Shown here piece by piece: positions 1 through 5,351 of a stretch of 5,351 nt of DNA. The translations under genes and the position numbers were made by a program. Under the pieces are notes generated by a model. That model worked only from the letters and a program-made list of their open reading frames with translations, was not told where the DNA came from and did no database searches. Source of the stretch: Verrucomicrobiia bacterium (GTDB lineage Bacteria > Verrucomicrobiota > Verrucomicrobiia > Limisphaerales > UBA1319); NCBI GenBank assembly GCA_017880715.1, contig JADGRT010000238.1, forward strand, positions 1 through 5,351, read 5' to 3'. The number at the start of each line of letters is the position of its first letter. Position 1 is the first letter of the stretch.

Positions 1-99
1 CAGCCGTCCCTTCGGGACTTGGCACACCCAGGCCACGGTCCCAGCGTTGAAACGCTGGGCTATTTTCAGCCATCCCTCCGGGATGACGGCGTTGAAATC
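1..99. repeat. Cluster of short palindromic intergenic repeat modules
   Basis: Two related hairpin modules occur here. Copy 1 at 1-18 has stem GTCCC/GGGAC around loop TTC. Copy 2 at 67-85 has stem CATCCC/GGGATG around loop TCC. Both begin CAGCC and agree at most positions. Between them, at 40-59, lies a different perfect palindrome with arms CCCAGCGTT/AACGCTGGG. A degenerate half-copy of that palindrome, sharing GCGTTGAAA, sits at 89-97. No open reading frame here looks like a gene. The arrangement resembles REP-like dispersed palindromes that I associate with verrucomicrobial genomes. That family assignment is inference, because only the internal repetition and the stems can be seen. The first module may be cut by the window edge. 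Confidence 0.65.
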
Positions 100-110
100 T
101 TAGTGACATT

Positions 111-124
111 GGGCGTCCTCGCCC
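111..124. repeat. Short hairpin GGGCG/CGCCC
   Basis: A perfect 5-bp stem (111-115 with 120-124) closes a TCCT loop. It continues the run of palindromes to its left. It has no adjacent T-tract on either strand, so it is not a canonical terminator. Confidence 0.45.
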
Positions 125-131
125 GTCTAGG

Positions 132-185
132 CTGCCCTCACGGTTCTGGTTGGCTTTCATCTAGCCGAACCCTCCAAGCGGGCAG
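132..185. repeat. Nested inverted repeat, two concentric stems
   Basis: The outer arms CTGCCC (132-137) and GGGCAG (180-185) enclose an inner stem. The inner stem pairs GGTTGGCT (148-155) with AGCC-G-AACC (163-171): 8 pairs, one bulged G at 167 and a 7-nt loop. The nesting suggests a structured element rather than chance, but there is no sequence signature of a known RNA gene. It lies downstream of the fmdB stop, beyond the larger inverted repeat at 187-264. Confidence 0.45.
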
Positions 186-186
186 A

Positions 187-264
187 TCGTCCTCGTCCTC
201 GTCCCTCGTCCCTCGTCCTCGAAAAAAAACCTGAATCGAGGACGAGGGACGAGGACGAGGACGA
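187..264. repeat. Long imperfect inverted repeat of TCGTCC/GAGGAC units
   Basis: The left arm (187-222) consists of tandem TCGTCC and TCGTCCC units. The right arm (236-264) is its reverse complement, except that the left arm carries one additional 7-nt unit. Twenty-nine positions can pair, with a 7-nt bulge and a 13-nt loop. The loop holds a run of eight A on this strand (222-229 including the arm end), so eight T on the minus strand. It starts only 6 nt beyond the fmdB stop codon and should form a very stable hairpin at the 3' end of the korA-korB-fmdB transcript. The T-run is in the loop and not after the stem, so a classical rho-independent terminator is doubtful. A 3'-end stabilising or transcription-blocking role is possible. 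The extra unit suggests gain or loss by slippage. Confidence 0.8.
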
Positions 265-270
265 AGAGGG

Positions 271-786
271 TCAATAATCGTATAAACCGCTGTCGCGCGA
301 ATACCCGCCGCCGCCGCCACCACCCATCCCGTCCTCCCCCTCGGGACCGCCCATCATGTCGCCGAGAACATCCCCCATGTCTTCCTCGATTTTTTCCGGA
401 TCTTCCCCCGCCTCGAGTCGTTTAATGGCCACGTCGAGTTCCTTGGGCATGGTTCCGGCCGGCAGGACGTCCTTCATCTTGCGCATCATGAGGGCCATGT
501 GCTTGGGATTGTTCTCATCCAGATGCTCCAGGTCGCGTTCCATATCACTCATCGCGCGCATGATTTTGGGATCGTCGAAATTCGGCATCGGCGGTTCGTT
601 GCCTTCGCCTTCCGGCTTGGCAGCCGGTTCTTTAACGCCTTTGGGCGAGCCAAATCGGCTGACCTGCTTGGTCATCTTTGGGCTGCCGCATTTGGGACAT
701 GACGGCCGCCGGTCTGGATTCAACCGCTTCGACAGGAAGTTAAAAATCACCCGGCATCGGGGACAGGCAAATTCGTAAATCGGCAT
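271..786 (-). CDS. FmdB-family zinc-ribbon protein with acidic helical extension and Gly-rich tail
   Basis: This is a 171-residue cytoplasmic protein. The N-terminus MPIYEFACPRC is the hallmark of the FmdB/CxxC-CxxC regulatory domain. C8, C11, C30 and C33 form one zinc-binding ribbon within residues 1-45. A low-complexity linker follows (46-70). Residues 71-145 are a charged, Met-rich, predicted helical segment with the motif EAGEDPEKIEED at 125-136, which I recall from longer bacterial FmdB-like proteins. The tail has seven consecutive glycines (155-161) and ends SGLYDY. The ATG start directly gives the conserved N-terminus. It lies 16 nt after the korB stop, with a weak GGTAAG ribosome-binding site 7 nt upstream. 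The tight spacing implies co-transcription with korAB. FmdB was named for formamidase regulation, but most members have no known function. Nucleic-acid binding or an assembly role for the oxidoreductase would be guesses. Confidence 0.9.
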   Translation of the reverse strand: MPIYEFACPRCRVIFNFLSKRLNPDRRPSCPKCGSPKMTKQVSRFGSPKGVKEPAAKPEGEGNEPPMPNFDDPKIMRAMSDMERDLEHLDENNPKHMALMMRKMKDVLPAGTMPKELDVAIKRLEAGEDPEKIEEDMGDVLGDMMGGPEGEDGMGGGGGGGYSRDSGLYDY

Positions 787-802
787 AGCTTAGCTTACCG
801 AG

Positions 803-1738
803 TTACTGCATCTTTTCAAACGACTTCTTTAGAATCTGCCAATCTTTCAGCCCCTGGAATTTCTCCTGCGAGCGTTGGTTGAGTTCGGCCTCCAACCGGT
901 TCTTGGTTGGACGCTTGGACTGGTAGAAAAGGCCAAAGTAGCCGGGAAATGCCGCATCCGCCAGTTTGTACGCCGCCACTTCATTGGCGACATCATGATC
1001 GGCCGGGATGAGATTGAAAGCGCCCCCTTTGCGTGGATTGGCGGCGTCAAACGCGCCGGGATAAAACGCCACGCACTCGCTCAGGCATTCGATCACGCTA
1101 AAGCCGTCGTGATCCACCGCCCCCTCCAGCAACTGAAGCAAATGATTCGGATTGGTGGAACTGGCGCGCGCCACATACGTCGCCCCGGCCGCAATCGCCT
1201 GTTTGACCGGGTTGATGGGTTGATCGATGGACCCGGTCACATCCGTCTTGCTTTTGAAACCGATGGGCGAGGTGGGCGAGGTCTGCTTCTTGGTCAGGCC
1301 ATAGACGCAATTGTCCATGATCACACACGTAATCTTGATGTTCTTGCGGGAGGTGTGCGTAAAATGATTGCCCCCGATGGATAACAGGTCGCCGTCTCCG
1401 CCGAAGACAAACACATGCAAATCCGGCCGCGAGAGCGAAATCCCGCTGGCAAAAGGCAGCGAGCGGCCATGGATGAAATGCGCGCCATAGGCCTGGACAA
1501 AATACGGGAACCGGCTGGAACAGCCAATGCCGCTAATGCTGCAAAAGCTTTCCTGCGGCAGTTGTCGCTTTTCAAGCAGCTTGAGATAAAGCGCTAAAAC
1601 GGTGAAATCGCCGCAACCGGGACACCACGTCGGCCGCTCGGCTGTCAGGTCGCCTTTGGTCAGCGGCTTGCGCGGGGTGTTCGGATCGGGAAGCGTCACT
1701 GGCGCGGACGGCGCGGGAAATGTAGCAGTCGTGCTCAT
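803..1738 (-). CDS. korB: 2-oxoacid:ferredoxin oxidoreductase, beta subunit
   Basis: This 311-residue chain binds thiamine diphosphate and one [4Fe-4S] cluster. With KorA it catalyses CoA-dependent oxidative decarboxylation of a 2-oxoacid, probably 2-oxoglutarate to succinyl-CoA, reducing ferredoxin. Cluster cysteines are C39 and C42 (WCPGCGD), C73 (GIGCSS) and C222. The last sits in SECVAF where relatives usually have PCVTF. The cofactor motif is GDGD at 114-117 with N124. DNCVYGLTKKQTSPTS at about 142-157 is typical of the KorB family. Length is in the normal range. I chose the ATG at 1738, 18 nt after the korA stop. A TTG three codons upstream (1747) is possible, but neither start has a clear ribosome-binding site. 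Residues before about 28 are a variable Pro/Thr-rich leader. Substrate choice between 2-oxoglutarate and pyruvate cannot be settled by eye, though the motifs favour KorB. Confidence 0.93.
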   Translation of the reverse strand: MSTTATFPAPSAPVTLPDPNTPRKPLTKGDLTAERPTWCPGCGDFTVLALYLKLLEKRQLPQESFCSISGIGCSSRFPYFVQAYGAHFIHGRSLPFASGISLSRPDLHVFVFGGDGDLLSIGGNHFTHTSRKNIKITCVIMDNCVYGLTKKQTSPTSPIGFKSKTDVTGSIDQPINPVKQAIAAGATYVARASSTNPNHLLQLLEGAVDHDGFSVIECLSECVAFYPGAFDAANPRKGGAFNLIPADHDVANEVAAYKLADAAFPGYFGLFYQSKRPTKNRLEAELNQRSQEKFQGLKDWQILKKSFEKMQ

Positions 1739-1756
1739 AGTCAACAAATTCGATGG

Positions 1757-3586
1757 TTAGGCGGGCAGGTTGGAAAGGCGGGTCATTTTCTCGTTTAAGC
1801 GATCCAAGATCTCCTTCACTTTGAAGGTCAGGCCCTCGGTCTTGTTGATCCCTTGGATGCGCGGGTTGCAGTAGCGCGAGCGCAATAAGGAGGCCAGTTG
1901 ACCATATCCATAAAGGCCCTCATCGTTCAACTCCACAACGAAGATTCGTTCGAACCGGTCGAGGATTTCCCCCAGCCCCGGCGGCAGCGGGTTTAGATAA
2001 CGAACATGCAGCGCCGACAGCTCCGTTCCCGCGGCGCGCGCCCGATCCACGGCTTCGCGAATCGGGCCCTGGGACGATCCCCATCCCACCAAAAGAACTT
2101 TGCCTTTCGCGGGACCGTGGACCGTCGGCACTGGCAGTTTGGCCACTAAGGCCTGCAGTTTTTTGCGGCGCTTCGCCTGCATGTCCATGCGCAACTTGGG
2201 CGAACCCGTCGGATGACCATACTCGTCATGCTCCAGTCCGGTGGCCACCGGGTAGCGTCCATCCAAAATGCGCGTGCCGGGGGACCGACGATGCGTGATG
2301 CCATCGGGAGCCGATAAATCATAGAGTTTATGACTGGCCACCGGGGTCAAATCGGGCGTCAGATCCTGGCAAATCTTCTCGCTATCGGGTTCCTCGAAAG
2401 CTTCGATCCGGGAGCCGATCGCTTGATCGGTCAGCACGATGACCGGCACACTGTAGGCGCGGGCCAGATTGACGGCCTCGATGGCGGTATAAAAGGCGTC
2501 TTCCACACTCGCGGGAGCCAGCACAATGCGCGGCGCGTCACCGTGACTGCCGTAAACCGCGATGTTCAAGTCCGACTGTTCGACCTGCGTCGGGAGACCG
2601 GTGGACGGCCCGCCCCGTTGCACGTCAATGATGACCAGCGGCATTTCCGCCATCACGCCCCAGCCCAGCGCCTCCGTCTTCAGGGAAAACCCCGGGCCGC
2701 TGGTTCCCGTCACCGCCACCCGGCCGGCAAAACTGCCGCCCAGCGCCATGCAGATCGCGGCAATCTCGTCTTCGCACTGCACATACGTGCCGCCGTATTT
2801 CGGCAGTTCACGCCGCAGGATTTCCATGATGTCCGACCAGGGCGTGATGGGATAGGCCGTGCCAAACCGAACGCCGGCGGCGATCAGACCGTAAGCCACG
2901 GCTTCGTTGCCGTTCATCACCACCTGGCGACGGGACTTGGGAGCGCTGGCGCTGAATCTGAAGGTTTCCACCGCCCCCTCCAGGGAATACCCGTAACCCG
3001 CGTTGAACGCCGCGAGCGCGTTGTCCAGCACGCCGGCATCGCGTCCGCCAAAACGCCCTTTGATCAATTCATTCAGTTTCGCCGTGTTCAAATCATGCAT
3101 CCGCGCCAGCAGGCCCAGCACAAAAAGGTTCTTGCCCTTGTCGCGGCCCGTGCCTCCAATCGCCTCGACGGTCAGGCTGGTTATCCCCACACCCACGTGC
3201 CGGTAGTCCTTTTCCCATTCGGGATTCGGCTCCACTTGATCCTTGTCATAAATGACGATCCCGCCCTTTTTGAGCGAACGAAGATGCTCGACATACGAAT
3301 GCTGATAAAACGCCACGAGCAGATCGGCTTCATCGCCGGCACTGAGCACCTCGCCCGTGCTAATCCGCACCTGGAAAACGGAAGGCCCGCCCGAAATCGT
3401 CGAGGGAATGGACATGAAGGTCATGACCTCCTGCTCGCTGCGGCCGGCCAGCCGCGCCAGGAAACCGCCGATTGCCTGAATGCCATCCTGGGAATTGCCG
3501 GCCAGGCGGATGATCGCCTCTGGCACCGCCGATGCCCCCTTCGCACCGCCCAGGGCCGGCGCCGCCAACGTTGTCGCTTCACTCAT
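1757..3586 (-). CDS. korA: 2-oxoacid:ferredoxin oxidoreductase, fused gamma-alpha subunit
   Basis: This 609-residue catalytic partner of KorB has the gamma domain fused in front of the alpha chain. The gamma part (about 25-210) contains GNSQDGI at 30-36 and ISGGPS near 64-69. The alpha pyrimidine-binding domain follows, with the YPITP motif at 245-249, EDEIAA at about 272-277, TGTSGPGFSL at 293-302, and RGGPSTG (324-330) leading into PTxxEQSDL (332-340). The transketolase-C-like domain begins near GKVLLVGWGSSQ at 495. In the characterised archaeal enzymes YPITP and the RGGPSTG arginine contact the 2-oxoacid and CoA. I chose the ATG at 3586 because GAAAAGG lies 8 nt upstream. An in-frame ATG at 3613 would add nine residues and has no such site. 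It is the first gene of the korA-korB-fmdB operon. No ferredoxin-type delta domain is present, so an external ferredoxin must accept the electrons. Confidence 0.94.
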   Translation of the reverse strand: MSEATTLAAPALGGAKGASAVPEAIIRLAGNSQDGIQAIGGFLARLAGRSEQEVMTFMSIPSTISGGPSVFQVRISTGEVLSAGDEADLLVAFYQHSYVEHLRSLKKGGIVIYDKDQVEPNPEWEKDYRHVGVGITSLTVEAIGGTGRDKGKNLFVLGLLARMHDLNTAKLNELIKGRFGGRDAGVLDNALAAFNAGYGYSLEGAVETFRFSASAPKSRRQVVMNGNEAVAYGLIAAGVRFGTAYPITPWSDIMEILRRELPKYGGTYVQCEDEIAAICMALGGSFAGRVAVTGTSGPGFSLKTEALGWGVMAEMPLVIIDVQRGGPSTGLPTQVEQSDLNIAVYGSHGDAPRIVLAPASVEDAFYTAIEAVNLARAYSVPVIVLTDQAIGSRIEAFEEPDSEKICQDLTPDLTPVASHKLYDLSAPDGITHRRSPGTRILDGRYPVATGLEHDEYGHPTGSPKLRMDMQAKRRKKLQALVAKLPVPTVHGPAKGKVLLVGWGSSQGPIREAVDRARAAGTELSALHVRYLNPLPPGLGEILDRFERIFVVELNDEGLYGYGQLASLLRSRYCNPRIQGINKTEGLTFKVKEILDRLNEKMTRLSNLPA

Positions 3587-3594
3587 GCTGATGA

Positions 3595-3601
3595 CCTTTT
3601 C
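3595..3601 (-). promoter_or_regulatory. Ribosome-binding site deciding the korA start
   Basis: On the minus strand GAAAAGG ends 8 nt before the ATG at 3586. The upstream in-frame ATG at 3613 is preceded only by an AT-rich stretch with no purine-rich anti-Shine-Dalgarno match at suitable distance. This favours translation from 3586. Confidence 0.55.
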
Positions 3602-3628
3602 TATCGTTTGCATTAAAAATTAACTAAT

Positions 3629-3654
3629 GATAACGAGAAATAAACCTCATTATC
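3629..3654. promoter_or_regulatory. Imperfect dyad in the korA leader, possible operator
   Basis: GATAACGAG (3629-3637) and CTCATTATC (3646-3654) are inverted copies with one mismatch, separated by 8 nt. The dyad sits in an AT-rich patch unlike the GC-rich surroundings, just downstream of the putative korA promoter and upstream of its start codon. It could be a repressor or activator site, or a weak 5'-leader stem. I do not recognise a known regulator motif. Confidence 0.35.
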
Positions 3655-3669
3655 GATTTTCCCATTCAC

Positions 3670-3697
3670 ACTATCTCACCGGCGAAGGCCCTGTCAA
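3670..3697 (-). promoter_or_regulatory. Sigma70-like promoter for the korA-korB-fmdB operon
   Basis: On the minus strand a perfect -35 hexamer TTGACA (3692-3697) is followed after 16 nt by GATAGT (3670-3675), which matches the -10 consensus at 4 of 6 positions. Transcription would start near 3663, leaving a leader of roughly 77 nt before the ATG at 3586 and placing the dyad at 3629-3654 inside the early transcript. GATAAT at 3649-3654 is a better -10 match but lacks a suitable -35. Motif reading only. Confidence 0.5.
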
Positions 3698-3736
3698 TAA
3701 GCGGCGCAATTTTCTCGTCCGCGCGCGGCGTCCGGC

Positions 3737-3746
3737 CCGGCGCCGG
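3737..3746. repeat. GC palindrome after the HAD gene stop
   Basis: The perfect 10-nt palindrome CCGGCGCCGG lies immediately beyond the stop codon of the minus-strand HAD gene. In the minus-strand transcript the surrounding GC-rich stretch can also fold as CGGCG pairing with CGCCG across a 10-nt loop. No T-tract follows, so an intrinsic terminator is not supported, although a pause or 3'-end structure is possible. Confidence 0.3.
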
Positions 3747-3747
3747 C

Positions 3748-4548
3748 TCAACCCAGGTCGCTGAGCGGGTAATGGTTGAACTCCAGGAAAAACTCCACGC
3801 CGCGCGCCACCCCGTAACCGTGAGGCTGCCCGCTGACATATCCCTGCTGCTGTCGCACCCGCTTTTTCACCGCTTCAATCGCGTTGTCCGGCGCCACCAG
3901 CCAGCGGGCGAATTCCTGCGAGAGCATCGGCAGGTCGTTCCAATGGTCGCCCGCCGCCAGCACGCCGTCCGGACCGATCCGCAATTGCCGGGCGATTTCA
4001 CCCAGCGCCGAACCCTTGTTGTAATTGACATGGCTGAATCGGGCGTACACATCGTTGCGCACCACGGTCAGGTTGGTCACCGATCGGCAATACTCCTCCA
4101 AAAATTCCACGATGGCGTCCGTATCTTCGTTGCTCCGCGACTGAAGGCAGACGGGAGAATAGGCATCCGCGTACACCCGGGCATCGAAACGCGCCCGAAT
4201 CCATTGTTGAATCCGGGATAAATCCGGCGTGATCCGCTCGAACAATTGCGTGTGTTCCCGGCGGCAGCTTTCGTTCCAGGCCCGGGCTTCGACATATTTG
4301 TCGCCGTGTCGCCGATAAATCTCCCGCTCCACCACCACCAGGTAATCGGGCTCAACGCCCAACTCGGCTTGCTCCAGCGCCAGCAGCAGATCGGGCAAAG
4401 CCCGCCCCGTATTGATCACCCATTTGGCGCCCCGTGATTGCAGGCCACGAATCAGGCTCTGCAAACAAAGCGGCACCGGCGGATTCTCGAAATCCGCGTA
4501 CAGCGTCCCGTCAAAATCGGTCGACAACAGTTTTATGGGCACATCCAT
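3748..4548 (-). CDS. HAD-superfamily hydrolase, Cof/type IIB-like phosphatase
   Basis: This is a 266-residue soluble hydrolase, most likely a phosphatase acting on a small phosphorylated metabolite. All four HAD motifs are visible. Motif I is DFDGT at 11-15, with nucleophile D11 and general acid D13. Motif II is INTGR with T47. Motif III is K178 in NKGSAL. Motif IV is GDHWNDLPML with D201 and D205 for magnesium. The roughly 110-residue insert between motifs II and III is the C2-type cap seen in Cof and sucrose-phosphate-phosphatase-like proteins, and this cap sets the substrate, which I cannot name. I chose the ATG at 4548, preceded by GGACGGGAAGCG. An in-frame TTG at 4569 would add seven residues not expected before the first beta strand. 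It is transcribed toward korA, but 161 nt and a putative promoter separate them. It is divergent from the TPR gene. Confidence 0.88.
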   Translation of the reverse strand: MDVPIKLLSTDFDGTLYADFENPPVPLCLQSLIRGLQSRGAKWVINTGRALPDLLLALEQAELGVEPDYLVVVEREIYRRHGDKYVEARAWNESCRREHTQLFERITPDLSRIQQWIRARFDARVYADAYSPVCLQSRSNEDTDAIVEFLEEYCRSVTNLTVVRNDVYARFSHVNYNKGSALGEIARQLRIGPDGVLAAGDHWNDLPMLSQEFARWLVAPDNAIEAVKKRVRQQQGYVSGQPHGYGVARGVEFFLEFNHYPLSDLG

Positions 4549-4568
4549 CGCTTCCCGTCCAATCGGCA

Positions 4569-4574
4569 ATTCTA
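4569..4574 (-). promoter_or_regulatory. Possible -10 element for the HAD gene
   Basis: TAGAAT on the minus strand matches the -10 consensus at 5 of 6 positions and lies 20 nt before the ATG at 4548. No recognisable -35 hexamer is found 16-18 nt further upstream. The call is weak and rests on position and one hexamer. Confidence 0.22.
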
Positions 4575-4689
4575 TGCAAATCAGCCCTTGTACCTTGCCG
4601 GACAGTTTCCATCAAGCTCCGAGATGTCCCTCTTCGCCCTTGCGTCCACGCCGGATTCGTGCGATAGGAACGGGACGCGGCTTTCACTT

Positions 4690-5091
4690 ATGTCACTCCC
4701 GGACCCATACGACGACGCCATGTTCGATTTCAGCACCGGCAACTTCGAGGCGGCCATTGCCAAACTGAAGTCCATGCTGGCCGCGGATCCCAGCCATTTC
4801 GAGGCGCAGCTTTCCCTGGGCATGGCTTACTATCGCCAGGGGGATTATGCCGCCGCCCTGACCGAAGGCCACCGGGCCGAACAACTCCGGCCCGACGAAC
4901 CGTTCGTCCATACCAATCTCTCGCTGTTTTACCTGAAAAGCGGGGATAAGATGAAAGCCGAGCAACACGGACTCAAAGCCCGCGTTGCGTCCTGGAAAAC
5001 ACCCAGCCCGCCGCTCGGCAAGCCCGGCGCCGATCCCGAACTGCCAATCGCCAAACCCCCGCCCCAGCCCTGGAAAAAGACCAAGGGCTGA
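4690..5091 (+). CDS. Small tetratricopeptide-repeat protein with Pro/Lys-rich tail
   Basis: This is a 133-residue protein with about three TPR units covering residues 5-102. The first contains FSTGNFEAAIAKLKSMLAADP. The second has LGMAYYRQGDYAAALTEGHRAEQLRP, close to the TPR consensus. The third has HTNLSLFYLKSGDKMKAEQHG. Residues 104-133 are Pro-rich and end WKKTKG. There is no signal peptide or membrane segment, so it is probably cytoplasmic. TPRs mediate protein contacts, but the partner is unknown. The ATG at 4690 gives an acidic MSLPDPYDD start directly before the first repeat. An in-frame ATG at 4624 would add 22 non-repeat residues and also lacks a good ribosome-binding site. The gene is divergent from the HAD phosphatase and shares a 141-nt upstream region with it. 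Nothing links the two functionally. Confidence 0.82.
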   Translation: MSLPDPYDDAMFDFSTGNFEAAIAKLKSMLAADPSHFEAQLSLGMAYYRQGDYAAALTEGHRAEQLRPDEPFVHTNLSLFYLKSGDKMKAEQHGLKARVASWKTPSPPLGKPGADPELPIAKPPPQPWKKTKG

Positions 5092-5351
5092 GCGGAGAAG
5101 ACAAGAGACGGCGATGGGGGCGGGCGAGATGGCGGACTGCGATGCAGAACTCGGGCTAGAACCAAGGTTGATTAATAGGCCGATTGGGACGGGCGCAGCT
5201 TGTTATTTTCGGCCGCACGCTCTGCGGCTTAGTACTCCATTTCATAAATGCGCTCACAAATGAGGAGTCCGGAGACAAGCGCCAGGCCTGTAGCGCAGAC
5301 TTCCAGTCCAAGGCCACTAGGATTTGAGCTATAGGTGCCACGCGGAGGCCG
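5092..5351. other. Intergenic region with no convincing gene
   Basis: This covers the 260 nt to the window end. Small reading frames on both strands show no recognisable domain or ribosome-binding site. It holds a 6-bp hairpin GCCGCA/TGCGGC (5212-5217 with 5223-5228, followed by only two T) and a small palindrome CATTT-CAT-AAATG just after it. A GACT-TCC-AGTC stem sits near 5298-5308 within TAGCGCAGACTTCCAGTC, a phrase resembling dispersed verrucomicrobial intergenic repeats. No tRNA or rRNA fold is seen, and no clear terminator for the TPR gene. Confidence 0.5.

Noticed and set aside
187..264. CRISPR-like array
   Set aside because: The units are 6-7 nt, contiguous and inverted around one loop. 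There are no spacers and no cas genes.
187..264. Canonical rho-independent terminator for the operon
   Set aside because: The eight-T run on the transcribed strand lies in the loop instead of after the stem, so the classic architecture is absent. The element is kept as an inverted repeat.
19..323. Small open frames on both strands across the left repeat region (19-234 plus, 138-323 minus)
   Set aside because: They are translations of the palindromes and the Ser/Arg-generating tandem repeat, and have no conserved features.
875..1384. 169-residue plus-strand frame opposite korB
   Set aside because: It is a shadow of korB. The minus-strand frame has all the expected cofactor and cluster motifs.
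2330..3616. 428-residue plus-strand open frame antisense to korA
   Set aside because: It lies wholly opposite the well-conserved KorA coding sequence. It is rich in His, Arg and Gln in the way of GC-rich antisense shadows, and has no recognisable domain or ribosome-binding site.
3772..4221. 149-residue plus-strand frame opposite the HAD gene
   Set aside because: It is antisense to a protein with four intact HAD motifs, and the translation shows no domain.
4640..4668. Plus-strand promoter for the TPR gene (TTGCGT, 17 nt, GATAGG)
   Set aside because: Both hexamers match the consensus only partly, the -10 at three of six positions. This is within chance for the region.
4624..4689. Upstream start for the TPR gene at 4624
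   Set aside because: It would add 22 residues with no TPR character and no better ribosome-binding site. The ATG at 4690 begins right before the first repeat.
5156..5341. 61-residue minus-strand frame at the right end
   Set aside because: It has no recognisable motif or ribosome-binding site, and it overlaps the repeat-like stems.

Overview
The window looks like chromosomal DNA of a GC-rich, free-living bacterium, most likely a verrucomicrobial one (Pedosphaera/Limisphaerales-like). That placement is inference. It rests on the style of the proteins (a korA-korB pair of the fused gamma-alpha type, an FmdB protein with a long acidic helical extension, a small TPR protein with a Pro/Lys tail) and on the intergenic palindromes at the left edge, which resemble dispersed repeats I associate with that phylum. 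No 16S or other marker gene is present.

Layout. Positions 1-270 carry no gene and are packed with short palindromes, ending in a long imperfect inverted repeat (187-264) built from 6-7 nt units. Positions 271-3586 form a compact minus-strand operon, read from right to left: korA (2-oxoacid:ferredoxin oxidoreductase, fused gamma-alpha chain), 18 nt, korB (thiamine-diphosphate/4Fe-4S beta chain), 16 nt, and an fmdB-family zinc-ribbon gene. A sigma70-like promoter and an imperfect dyad lie just upstream of korA (3629-3697). Further right are a minus-strand HAD phosphatase gene (3748-4548) and a divergent plus-strand TPR gene (4690-5091), with 141 nt between them. Positions 5092-5351 have no convincing gene.

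How the genes work together. KorA and KorB should form a two-chain oxidoreductase that decarboxylates a 2-oxoacid (probably 2-oxoglutarate) to the acyl-CoA and passes electrons through one [4Fe-4S] cluster to an external ferredoxin. No ferredoxin-like delta subunit is encoded here. The zinc-ribbon protein is very likely co-transcribed with the enzyme, but its job is unknown. The HAD and TPR genes are probably independent units.

The coding part is ordinary core metabolism, and I found no defence, mobile or otherwise novel multi-gene system. The points most worth checking are the repeat-rich left flank, the korA control region and the korAB-fmdB linkage.
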